DNA of 17,779 nt, from NCBI GenBank assembly GCA_964513655.1, contig CAZENQ010000060.1, forward strand, positions 1 through 17,779, read 5' to 3'. Of this stretch, positions 1 to 7,508 are shown piece after piece. The position numbers were made by a program, and so were the translations under genes. The first letter of the stretch is position 1; each line of letters opens with the position of its first letter. The notes beneath the pieces were generated by a model. It searched no databases, was not told where the DNA came from, and saw only the letters and a program-made list of their open reading frames with translations. Source of the stretch: G020350405 sp964513655. GTDB taxonomy: Bacteria > Planctomycetota > Phycisphaerae > Sedimentisphaerales > Anaerobacaceae.

Positions 1-876
1 GAGATGTTTATGGTCGAGGCGAATGAGGCGGTCGCCTCGCTTCTGGACAGGCACAACGTTCCCTTAATGCGGCGGATTCATCCTGAGCCGGACAGTTTGA
101 GTATGCAAAATCTCTCGAAGCTTGTCAGGGCGTTGGGGTACAGTCTGCCTCGGACACCGGACCGCAGTTCGATACAAGAGTTGTTATCTGCTGTCAGGGG
201 TACAGACATTTCTCTGGCGGTGAATTTGGTGGTTTTGCGAAGTTTCGAAAAAGCTCAGTATGCACCGCTGCACATAGGCCATTTTGCTTTGGCTTCGGAC
301 CACTACTGTCATTTTACGAGCCCGATACGGCGGTACGCGGATTTACTTGTTCATCGTGTTTTGCAATGCCACCTGCAGAAAAGACTGGGCTCGGCGTCAT
401 CGCATCAGATTTTAGCCGAGCAGGATTTGGCCGAGATTGGAAAACATATTACCTTTACCGAGCAGCGGGCGGAGGATGCCGAAAGGGAGCTGAAGACGGT
501 TTTGATACTGCAAATGTTAAGCGATAGAATCGGCGACGAACTTGACTGTGTTGTTACCGGCCTTGCCGGTTTTGGGGTGTTCGTACAGTCGCGAAAATTT
601 GGTATCGAAGGTCTTATTGCGATGGACAATTTGGGGCCGGATAAATGGAAGTTCAATTCAAAGACCCAGAGTATCGTCGGACTCAATTCCGGAACAAGCG
701 TCCATTTAGGCCGGGCAATGAAAGTGCGCATAGTCTCGGTGAATGTCCCTGGGCGTAAGTTAGATGTCTGCCCCGTTGAGCCTCTGGCCAAAGCACCTGT
801 CAGGAGAGGGAAAAAGAAAGCTGTACGGGGACCAAAGAAACCTCGCACACGGAAACGGCCAAGGGGGAGAAGGTAA
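1..876 (+). CDS. rnr: Ribonuclease R, C-terminal part (5' end outside window)
   Basis: This is the C-terminal part of an RNase II/RNB-family 3'-5' exoribonuclease that degrades structured RNA in the cytoplasm. The reading frame is open from base 1, so the gene starts upstream of the window. Counting from the Met at base 4, residues 103-118 carry the family signature HFTSPIRRYADLLVHR, which belongs to the RNB catalytic domain. Residues about 179-258 form an S1 RNA-binding domain with the typical GLAGFGVFV strand. The last 30 residues are a Lys/Arg-rich tail, as is common in RNase R and unlike RNase II. The TAA stop is at 874-876. The gene lies 114 bp upstream of efp on the same strand, but efp has its own promoter-like sequence. 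RNase R is preferred over RNase II because of the basic tail; the N-terminal cold-shock domains that would settle this are not in the window. Confidence 0.93.
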   Translation, partial: EMFMVEANEAVASLLDRHNVPLMRRIHPEPDSLSMQNLSKLVRALGYSLPRTPDRSSIQELLSAVRGTDISLAVNLVVLRSFEKAQYAPLHIGHFALASDHYCHFTSPIRRYADLLVHRVLQCHLQKRLGSASSHQILAEQDLAEIGKHITFTEQRAEDAERELKTVLILQMLSDRIGDELDCVVTGLAGFGVFVQSRKFGIEGLIAMDNLGPDKWKFNSKTQSIVGLNSGTSVHLGRAMKVRIVSVNVPGRKLDVCPVEPLAKAPVRRGKKKAVRGPKKPRTRKRPRGRR

Positions 877-916
877 GCGCAACTGTGACCGACATTTCAG
901 CAAGTCTGCCGGTTTC

Positions 917-945
917 TTGACATTTAGCGGTAATTTTGCGATATT
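917..945 (+). promoter_or_regulatory. Sigma-70-type promoter for efp-secA
   Basis: A perfect -35 hexamer TTGACA (917-922) is followed after 17 bp by GATATT (940-945), which matches the -10 consensus at four of six positions. Transcription would start near 952, giving a leader of about 40 nt before the efp ATG. It sits in the 114-bp gap after rnr, so efp-secA could be transcribed independently of rnr. It is predicted from sequence only. Confidence 0.55.
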
Positions 946-990
946 GAGGCCGAAGGCATTACCATTTAGTTTATATTTTTGGAGCAAGCA

Positions 991-1551
991 ATGAGAGCAT
1001 CCGAGATGAGGAAAGGTCAAACCGTTAAGATTGACGGTAAGCTGTATGCGGTTGTTGATTACCAGCACGTCAAGCTCGGCAAAGGTGGTGCGGTGTATCA
1101 GACAAGACTCAAAAGCCTGACCGATGGTTCAATCCAAAATGTTCGTCTGCGCTCAGAAGAAACAGTTGAAGAGGCTTACCTGGATAGACGGACGTACGAA
1201 TATCTGTATTCAGCCGGCAGTGAGCATGTCCTGATGGAGATTAAAACCTTTGACCAAGTCACTCTTGGTGATGATGCCTTCGGCGACGGGCCCAAATTCC
1301 TCAAACCCAATACCCGACTGCAGGTAAGTATGTACGAAGGCAGGCCGATTATAGTTGAATTACCTAATACGGTAGACTTGAAGGTTACCGAGACCCCGCC
1401 GGAAATCAGAGGCGCCACGGCGACGAGTCAAAACAAGCCTGCAACCCTTGAGACCGGATTAGTTGTGTCGGTGCCGCCTTTTATCAGGGTCGGTGATATT
1501 ATCCGTGTCGATACACGCAGCAGCGAGTACGTAACCAGAGTGAAAGAATGA
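991..1551 (+). CDS. efp: Translation elongation factor P
   Basis: EF-P binds the ribosome between the P and E sites and relieves stalling at consecutive prolines. The product is 186 residues, the normal length, with an N-terminal KOW-like domain and two OB-fold domains. The loop that reaches the peptidyl-transferase centre reads KLGKGGAVYQTRLK, with Lys31 at the position of the residue modified by EpmA/EpmB (Lys34) in E. coli. The C-terminal stretch PPFIRVGDIIRVDTRSSEYV is the family signature region. ATG 991 is chosen as the start because GGAG lies six bases upstream (981-984); a TTG at 979 in the same frame would overlap this ribosome binding site. The stop at 1549-1551 is 4 bp from secA, so the two are almost certainly co-transcribed. 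No modification enzyme gene is visible in the window. Confidence 0.97.
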   Translation: MRASEMRKGQTVKIDGKLYAVVDYQHVKLGKGGAVYQTRLKSLTDGSIQNVRLRSEETVEEAYLDRRTYEYLYSAGSEHVLMEIKTFDQVTLGDDAFGDGPKFLKPNTRLQVSMYEGRPIIVELPNTVDLKVTETPPEIRGATATSQNKPATLETGLVVSVPPFIRVGDIIRVDTRSSEYVTRVKE

Positions 1552-1555
1552 CCCT

Positions 1556-4500
1556 ATGCCGTTTAGTAAAATAGGCAGAACAATCTTTAAGGGGGTTAGT
1601 ACCCGCAATGAGCGGTTAATAAAGGCGTATTCGGTAATCGCTCAGCAGGCAGGCGAGTTTGAAGAGCGGGTAAAGGGACTCGATGATGATAGTCTGAAGG
1701 CGAAGACTGCTGAGTTCAGGGCGGCAATAGAAGGGGGGGGCAAGCCGGAGGATATTTTGCCTGAAGTCTTCGCAGTGGTTCGTGAAGCGGCAAGACGAAA
1801 TGTTAAGATGCGGCATTTCGATGTGCAGCTTGTAGGAGGCAATGTCCTCTACGAAGGCAAGATTGCTGAGATGGCTACGGGGGAGGGTAAAACCTTAGTG
1901 GCAACATTGGCGTCCTACCTTGTGCACCTGACCGGAAGAAGGGTCCATATAGTTACAGTCAATGATTACTTAGCCAAGCGCGATGCGGAGTGGATGGGAC
2001 CCGTTTATATGGCATTGGGATTGACGGTAGGCGCGATTCAGGCTGATATGGATACGGCCGGCGACGAGCGGAAAAACCAGTATGCCTTCGACATAACGTA
2101 TGGGACAAACAACGAGTTCGGCTTTGATTATCTCCGCGACAATATGAAAATATCGCTTGAGCAGATGGTTCAGGGGCGGCTGGAATACGCCATAATCGAT
2201 GAGGTTGATTCGATTTTAGTCGATGAAGCCAGGACGCCATTGATTATATCAGGGCCGGCCTTTGATGACGTCAGCAGATATAAGAACGCTGACGGGGTGG
2301 CAAGGAAGCTAATCAGCCTTCAAAGCAACTATGACCGCTCGAAAAGACAAATTGATTCTGCCGAAAGGGCACAGGCCAGCGCCCAGGGTGAGCTGGCCGA
2401 AGCTAAAAGGGATAAAGACGACAAGCGAATCGAAAAAGCCGAGAGGGCAATCGAACAAAGTCAGAGAGAGCTTGAGGCCGCACAAGCCAGACTGGCGGAG
2501 GCCACACAATATTACGAAGTTGAATACGACAGGAAGGCAGCTCACTTGACTCATGAGGGGGTGGGAGCAGCTCAGGAAATAGCCGGCGTAGGCTCGTTTT
2601 TTACGGGCTCAAATATGGAGTGGCCGCACCTTTTGGAACAGAGCCTGCGTGCTCATGTTACTTTCGAGAAGGAAAAAGATTACGTCGTTATGGACGGTAA
2701 GGTCGTTATTGTTGATGAATTCACCGGCCGATTAATGCACGGCCGGCAGTGGTCCGACGGGCTGCACCAGGCAGTCGAGGCAAAAGAGGCAGTTGCAGTC
2801 AAAGAAGAAAGCCAGACGCTTGCCACCATCACGCTGCAGAATTTCTTCAGGCTCTATGACCAGATGGCCGGAATGACCGGCACAGCCAAAACCGAAGAAG
2901 AAGAGTTTATAAATATATACAACCTTGAAGTCGTGGTGACACCGACCAACGAGCCCTGTATCAGGGACGACCGGGATGATGTAATCTATAAGACAATGGG
3001 CGAGAAGTTTAATGCGATAGCAGAAGAGATAAATAACATTAGTTCCTCCGGCCGGCCGGTTCTTGTGGGTACTGTGAGCATTGAGAAAAACGAATCGCTG
3101 TCAGGCGCCCTTAAGCAGCGATACGGCAAAGAATATGAGCACGAGGTTTTAAACGCCAAGCATCACGAGCGGGAAGCCGCGATTGTTGCGAAAGCCGGTC
3201 AGCAGCACAAAAGCCGCGACGGTAAAATGCGGGGCAATATAACTATCGCAACAAATATGGCGGGCCGGGGCACCGATATTGTTTTAGGGCCGGGTGTAGC
3301 TGAACTTGGCGGACTGCATGTACTCGGCACCGAACGCCACGAAGCCAGAAGAATCGATAACCAGCTGCGAGGGCGGTGCGGCAGACAGGGTGATAAAGGT
3401 TCCAGCCAGTTCTTTCTTAGCTTCGAGGATGATTTGATGCGGGTTTTTGCGCCGGAATGGACCGTCAAGGCACTTTCCTGGATCGGCTGGGAGGAAGGTC
3501 AGCCGATTTATCACAAGCGAATAAGCAAGGGTATCGAAAAGGCGCAAAAGAAGGTCGAAGAGCGGAACTTCGAGATTCGAAAGAGCCTGCTTGAATATGA
3601 TGAAGTAATGGATTATCAGCGGAAAATTTTCTACTCTCGCCGACGCGAAATCCTGGGCGGTAAGGACCTTAAGAATATTATTGAAGAGATGATAGATGGC
3701 TCTATCACAAAAAACTGTGATAGCATCCTTGATAAAAGCTATCCCAGTAAATGTATTGTCGAGTGGGCCAGAACAAATTTCGGAGTTGATTTGAAATCCT
3801 CTGATATTGCCGATGCTAAAGTGGTAGAGATTGAGCGACTGATTAAAGACCAGGCAAAGAACAACACTGCTAATGAAATCTCGCTTTCTATGGGGGAATA
3901 TCTGGAAGACTACTCCGACCCGAGCAGCTGGGATATCGCCGGGTTGTGCAAGTGGGCAATGAGCGCCTTTCGTGTCAGTTTGAGTCCCGCGAAAGTTAAG
4001 CATCAAGAACCGGAGGAGATTGAGGAACAATTGATTTCGGCCGCTGCCGAGCAGATTGACAAAAGGGATTGTTCACAGCTGATAGAGTTTTTGAAAGCAG
4101 ATTTTGCTATTCACAAACTTGCCGAATGGGCACGAGCCAAATTCGAGATAAAATTGGACATCGAGCAAATAGAAGGCCTAAGTGCCTCGCAAATCCGGCA
4201 GGTTCTTGCCGAAAAAACAGCGGCCAAATACAAACAAAAGGAGATTGAGTATCCTGTTGAATTCGCGATGAATATGGTCTACGGGCCCGAAGGTCCCAAC
4301 GTATATGCATTCGAATCACTCGCTAACTGGGCAAAGAAAAAATATAACGCGGACCTTTCGGTCGAACAGATAGCAAACGCCAAGCCTCGCGCTTTACAAA
4401 AACAACTCCTCGAATTAAGTGAAAGCTTTAACGATGGACAGTTAGGGCAGGAACTCGCTGAAAAAATCGCTAACTTAGATGTCGCAGGATTAGTGGGCTG

Positions 4501-5050
4501 GACTAACGAAAGATTTGAGGCATCTTTGAGTGAAGACGACGTCGGCCAGGGCGCGGAATGCGAAGAAAGGCTGTCTGAGGTGGCGAGGGAATTTATGCGT
4601 GCCGAGTTAAGCGACCTTGAGAAATATGTTCTGCTGCAGATTTACGACAGCACCTGGAAGGACCATCTTTATACGATGGATCATCTGAAGGATAGTATTC
4701 ATTTTCGCGCCTTTGCTGAAAAGGACCCCAAGACCGAATACAAGCGAGAGGGGTTCCGACTTTTTAATGAGATGCTTGAGACTATTGAGGACAGGGTTAC
4801 GGATATTATCTTTAAGGTGCACCTTGAGGCAGGGGCCAGAGCCAGGAGCGTCTGGAATGTAAGTCGAACAGCCCACGATGAGGTAGGTCAGTTTGCTATG
4901 GCGGAGCGGCAGCGAGCCGCTGCTCAGGCTCCACAGGGCGAGCAGAAGGTAAAACAAATTCGCTTGGAGCAGCCGAAGGTTGGCCGAAACGACCCTTGCC
5001 CCTGCGGCAGCGGCAAAAAATATAAAAAATGCTGCGGAAAGAACTTGTAG
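1556..5050 (+). CDS. secA: Preprotein translocase ATPase SecA, enlarged
   Basis: SecA is the motor that pushes unfolded preproteins through SecYEG at the inner membrane. The helicase-like motor is complete: Walker A MATGEGKT at residues 106-113, the DEAD-like IIDEVDS from 213, TNMAGRGTDI, and motif VI around 592-613 (TERHEARRIDNQLRGRCGRQ). The C-terminal end is a SEC-C zinc motif with Cys1148, Cys1150, Cys1159 and Cys1160, which typically binds SecB or ribosomes. The protein is 1164 residues, against about 840-900 in most bacteria. Two insertions explain the excess. Residues about 252-322 form an Ala/Glu/Lys/Arg/Gln-rich coiled coil inside the preprotein cross-linking region. Residues about 733-1020 hold five copies of a module that is normally single in the helical wing domain. 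ATG 1556 lies 4 bp after efp. An eight-G run is at 1733-1740. All core motifs are intact, so the protein should be functional. Confidence 0.97.
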   Translation: MPFSKIGRTIFKGVSTRNERLIKAYSVIAQQAGEFEERVKGLDDDSLKAKTAEFRAAIEGGGKPEDILPEVFAVVREAARRNVKMRHFDVQLVGGNVLYEGKIAEMATGEGKTLVATLASYLVHLTGRRVHIVTVNDYLAKRDAEWMGPVYMALGLTVGAIQADMDTAGDERKNQYAFDITYGTNNEFGFDYLRDNMKISLEQMVQGRLEYAIIDEVDSILVDEARTPLIISGPAFDDVSRYKNADGVARKLISLQSNYDRSKRQIDSAERAQASAQGELAEAKRDKDDKRIEKAERAIEQSQRELEAAQARLAEATQYYEVEYDRKAAHLTHEGVGAAQEIAGVGSFFTGSNMEWPHLLEQSLRAHVTFEKEKDYVVMDGKVVIVDEFTGRLMHGRQWSDGLHQAVEAKEAVAVKEESQTLATITLQNFFRLYDQMAGMTGTAKTEEEEFINIYNLEVVVTPTNEPCIRDDRDDVIYKTMGEKFNAIAEEINNISSSGRPVLVGTVSIEKNESLSGALKQRYGKEYEHEVLNAKHHEREAAIVAKAGQQHKSRDGKMRGNITIATNMAGRGTDIVLGPGVAELGGLHVLGTERHEARRIDNQLRGRCGRQGDKGSSQFFLSFEDDLMRVFAPEWTVKALSWIGWEEGQPIYHKRISKGIEKAQKKVEERNFEIRKSLLEYDEVMDYQRKIFYSRRREILGGKDLKNIIEEMIDGSITKNCDSILDKSYPSKCIVEWARTNFGVDLKSSDIADAKVVEIERLIKDQAKNNTANEISLSMGEYLEDYSDPSSWDIAGLCKWAMSAFRVSLSPAKVKHQEPEEIEEQLISAAAEQIDKRDCSQLIEFLKADFAIHKLAEWARAKFEIKLDIEQIEGLSASQIRQVLAEKTAAKYKQKEIEYPVEFAMNMVYGPEGPNVYAFESLANWAKKKYNADLSVEQIANAKPRALQKQLLELSESFNDGQLGQELAEKIANLDVAGLVGWTNERFEASLSEDDVGQGAECEERLSEVAREFMRAELSDLEKYVLLQIYDSTWKDHLYTMDHLKDSIHFRAFAEKDPKTEYKREGFRLFNEMLETIEDRVTDIIFKVHLEAGARARSVWNVSRTAHDEVGQFAMAERQRAAAQAPQGEQKVKQIRLEQPKVGRNDPCPCGSGKKYKKCCGKNL
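3740..4600 (+). repeat. Five tandem protein repeats in the SecA helical wing domain
   Basis: Five degenerate copies of a 57-67-residue module can be aligned by eye. Their invariant Trp residues are at 737, 800, 858, 925 and 982 of SecA. Each copy reads roughly (L/I)xxW(A/T)xxx(F/Y)xxxL, then a short linker and an amphipathic helix rich in Glu, Leu and Gln. Examples are CIVEWARTNFGVDL, DIAGLCKWAMSAFRVSL, KLAEWARAKFEIKL, SLANWAKKKYNADL and DVAGLVGWTNERFEASL. The second and fifth copies begin DIAGL and DVAGL, matching the single DIPGL...FDLDL segment at the same place in E. coli SecA. Copies are diverged at the DNA level, so the expansion is old. Boundaries are approximate. Confidence 0.75.
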
Positions 5051-5372
5051 AAGCCGGATTTGGCGTTTTTTGATGTTTTTTGCTGTGGAAGGCCAAAACC
5101 TGAGTGGGTTGTGGCGAAGTTCAATTTGGGCGGAATCAGTATGGGCGCACAAAAGAAAACATCGAGCAACTTAAAGCCACCCGATGTTTTCCGGAGGGGA
5201 GAAAAACTCTTGTTTTGCTTTTTTTGTTATCGGCCACTGTGGAATAGCCACTTTAGCCGAAAAATCACGATTTTACCAGTTCCTGTTAAGTTTTACGCTG
5301 TTCACACATAAAGGTTCTGTATTTTTCCCTTAGAATTTCAGGTTTGCTTGTAAATCAAGGCTTCGGCAGTAC
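5051..5372. other. Convergent intergenic region between secA and nrdJ
   Basis: This is a 322-bp gap between two genes that end towards each other, so it should hold terminators rather than promoters. The visible structure is an inverted repeat (5155-5191, listed separately). There are also T-rich runs just after secA (about 5066-5084) and at 5218-5227, and a short direct repeat of gccact around 5233-5252. The secA side shows only a weak three-base stem before its T-run, which is not a convincing terminator. Short open frames here have no good ribosome binding site or recognisable content. Confidence 0.5.
5155..5191 (-). terminator. Inverted repeat, possible terminator for nrdJ
   Basis: The arms GAAAACATCG (5155-5164) and CGATGTTTTC (5182-5191) form a perfect 10-bp stem with a 17-nt loop. 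Read on the - strand, the stem is followed by TTTTGTG, giving a T-rich tail of the sort seen at rho-independent terminators. On the + strand no T-tract follows. The stem is AT-rich with four G-C pairs and the loop is long, so termination would be weak. It lies about 180 bp beyond the nrdJ stop. It could instead be a protein-binding palindrome. Confidence 0.4.
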
Positions 5373-7250
5373 TTATTGCGCGCTGGACGGACTCTTTGGC
5401 CGGTATAGGCTCATCGGCTCGAGTTCACGGCTGTGTCGGCGATAAATCGTGATTCCTTTGCATCCAAGCCGATACGCTAATTTGTAGGCCTTGTCGACAG
5501 CTGCAACGGATGCTTTTTCGTTGAAGTTAATGGTTTTGCTCACTGCTGCGTCGCAGTGCTGCTGAAAGACCGCCTGCATTCGGATATGCCATTCGGGTTT
5601 TATATCGAAGGCACATTTGAAGATTTTGCGGATTTTGCCCGGAATTCGAGGCATTCTTTGAATGCTGCCGCTTTTGGCAATCTGTGCCTGGAGCTTTTTG
5701 CTGTAAAAGCCACCCTCTTCAGCGACCTGCCTGAAAATCGGGTTTACGTGCAGCAATTCTGTGCCGCTTAGGACTTGGCGGAAGAAGACCAGTGAATAGG
5801 CGGGCTCGATTCCATTGGAACAGCCCGCGATTATACTTATCGTACCGGTCGGGGCGATGCAGGTAACAGAAGCATTGCGAATTTTCCTGTTTCTTTTAGT
5901 CCTCCAGATGCTGTTGCTCCAGTTTGGAAAAGGCCCTCGCAAGTTGGCAAGTTCGCAACTGGCATCGTGAGCGTTATCGTTGATAAACTTCATGAGGTCC
6001 TCAGCGAATTCTATGGCCTCTTGTGAGTCATAAGGTATGCCGAGCAGAAACAAACAATCCGCAAAGCCCATAACGCCCAGACCTATTTTGCGATTGGCCT
6101 GGGCCAGCCGGACGGTGTCTCTGACTGGGAAGTTGCACGCATCGATAATATTGTCCAGAAATCGCACCGCGAGTTTGACAGTTTCTGCCAGTGCGGGCCA
6201 GTCTATGTCCAGCTTGCCGCCGGTCGTGCACACGAACTTTGTAAGGTTGATGCTGCCGAGCGTACAGGCCTCGTACGGCAGCAATGGCTGCTCGCCGCAC
6301 GGGTTGGTTGCTTCTATTTGGCCCAGTGTCGGGGTTGGATTGTCACGATTTATTCGGTCGATGAAAGCCACGCCGGGCTCACCCGTCTTATGAGCACACT
6401 CTACAATCATTTTCCAGAGGTCACCGACGGTATAGAATTGGCCTGCTTGCTCGGAGGCGGGCCGTGATTTGTCAGTCAGTCTGTGCAAATCATTTATTGT
6501 GTAATTTGCGATGTCAGTTTGGCGTGGCAATAAATACCGCTGGCCCGTGCGGGGGTTTTTTACAATGTGCAGGGCATCGCTGGATTCGAGTACCCGTTTC
6601 ATCCATTCGTTTGTGATTTTGACGGAAATATTGAAGTTGGTAAATGCCTTCAAGCTCTGTTTGGCGTACAGGAATTTAAGGATGTCCGGGTGCTCGACGC
6701 TCATCATACCCATATTTGCGCCCCGCCGAAATGCGCCCTGCTGAATTGCATCGGTCGTTTCGGAAAAGACGCGCCAAAAACTTATTGGTCCCGATGTTGT
6801 TCCCCCGCTGGAAGCGACACGGTCACCTGTCGGTCTTAATTTGTCAAAGGAAAATCCGGTCCCGCCGCCCGCCTTTTGAATCAAAGCGGTTTGCTTAACG
6901 GTCTCGAATATGTCTTCTATGCTGTCTTCGATGGGCAGCACAAAGCAGGCGCTGAGCATGCCGCTGGGGCGGTTTGCATTCATAAGGGCAGGGGAGTTGG
7001 GCAGAAATCTTAGCGAGGCCATCAAATCGTAATATTTTTTGTGCCAGACTTTGATTTCGCTGTCGATGGCTCCATATTTGGTTTCAGCTTTGGCTACCAG
7101 CGACGCTACCCTGCTGAAAAGTTGGGCGGGTGTCTCGATGCATTTGCCCCGTTGGTCTTTGATTAGATACCGGCGCTGCAGGACGGTCAGGGCGTTTTCG
7201 CTAAGCACAGGTTCTTCGCCCGGGGCCGGTTGTATGTCAGACTCAACCAT
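5373..7250 (-). CDS. nrdJ: Adenosylcobalamin-dependent (class II) ribonucleotide reductase
   Basis: The enzyme makes deoxyribonucleotides using a cobalamin-generated thiyl radical and needs neither oxygen nor a separate radical subunit. Its 625 residues start without an ATP-cone domain. The catalytic set is visible: Cys102 in SACFVLP and Cys329 in ACTLGSINL as the active-site redox pair, and NPCGE at 316-320 supplying Asn316, the thiyl Cys318 and Glu320. The phosphate-binding loop APTGTISIIAG starts at 466. The barrel is complete to GCKGITIYRRHSRELEP, but the protein then stops after about 15 more residues. It has no C-terminal CxxC or zinc-ribbon segment, which in most class II enzymes shuttles electrons from thioredoxin. 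ATG 7250 has GAGG about eight bases upstream. It is the last gene of the tyrS operon, 34 bp after the 70-residue gene. Class II is favoured over class I by the NPCGEQPLLPYEACTLGSINL arrangement and by the absence of an nrdB neighbour. Confidence 0.93.
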   Translation of the reverse strand: MVESDIQPAPGEEPVLSENALTVLQRRYLIKDQRGKCIETPAQLFSRVASLVAKAETKYGAIDSEIKVWHKKYYDLMASLRFLPNSPALMNANRPSGMLSACFVLPIEDSIEDIFETVKQTALIQKAGGGTGFSFDKLRPTGDRVASSGGTTSGPISFWRVFSETTDAIQQGAFRRGANMGMMSVEHPDILKFLYAKQSLKAFTNFNISVKITNEWMKRVLESSDALHIVKNPRTGQRYLLPRQTDIANYTINDLHRLTDKSRPASEQAGQFYTVGDLWKMIVECAHKTGEPGVAFIDRINRDNPTPTLGQIEATNPCGEQPLLPYEACTLGSINLTKFVCTTGGKLDIDWPALAETVKLAVRFLDNIIDACNFPVRDTVRLAQANRKIGLGVMGFADCLFLLGIPYDSQEAIEFAEDLMKFINDNAHDASCELANLRGPFPNWSNSIWRTKRNRKIRNASVTCIAPTGTISIIAGCSNGIEPAYSLVFFRQVLSGTELLHVNPIFRQVAEEGGFYSKKLQAQIAKSGSIQRMPRIPGKIRKIFKCAFDIKPEWHIRMQAVFQQHCDAAVSKTINFNEKASVAAVDKAYKLAYRLGCKGITIYRRHSRELEPMSLYRPKSPSSAQ

Positions 7251-7284
7251 AAAAAAACCTCAACTAATAAAAGCCTGTGTGATG

Positions 7285-7497
7285 TTAAAGCCTTTTAAGC
7301 CATCTAAACCGAAAGATGCGCCTAATCCTTTCGGTAAATCGTATTCCCAGGCGCTGGGTGCTGGTCTTAAACTCCATTCGCCTCAAGTCGTCGGCGGTTG
7401 GCTTGGCCGGTGATTTGCCGAACACCGACAATAATCCGCCGGCAAGCAACCCGACAAATGAATTTATCTTAGTGCGAACGGACATGCAATTGATCAT
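7285..7497 (-). CDS. Small membrane-anchored protein of unknown function (70 aa)
   Basis: I do not recognise a characterised family. The product has one hydrophobic segment, about residues 12-26 (FVGLLAGGLLSVFGK region), followed by a basic, predicted helical tail with RRMEFKTSTQRLGIRF and a C-terminal RIRRIFRFRWLKRL. That tail is strongly positively charged and amphipathic, which suggests a cytoplasmic face bound to membrane or nucleic acid. It begins 11 bp after the preceding gene and ends 34 bp before nrdJ, on the same strand, which supports translation as part of the operon. No strong ribosome binding site is seen before ATG 7497; an in-frame ATG four codons later is an alternative start. 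The composition does not look like a chance frame, but function is unknown. Confidence 0.62.
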   Translation of the reverse strand: MINCMSVRTKINSFVGLLAGGLLSVFGKSPAKPTADDLRRMEFKTSTQRLGIRFTERIRRIFRFRWLKRL

Positions 7498-7508
7498 TTT
7501 TTTATTGA

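Noticed and set aside
979..990. TTG at 979 as the efp start
   Set aside because: It overlaps the GGAG ribosome binding site that serves ATG 991, and 186 residues is the normal EF-P length.
3284..4030. A 248-codon open frame on the - strand inside secA
   Set aside because: It is fully antisense to the well-conserved secA frame, has no recognisable motifs, and has no ribosome binding site; long shadow frames are expected opposite GC-balanced genes.
4607..5152. A 181-codon - strand frame over the end of secA
   Set aside because: It overlaps conserved secA coding sequence including the zinc motif; the composition is shadow-like and there is no start signal.
5060..5311. An 83-codon + strand frame after secA
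   Set aside because: It has no ribosome binding site, runs through the inverted repeat, and the residues look like random translation of T-rich DNA.
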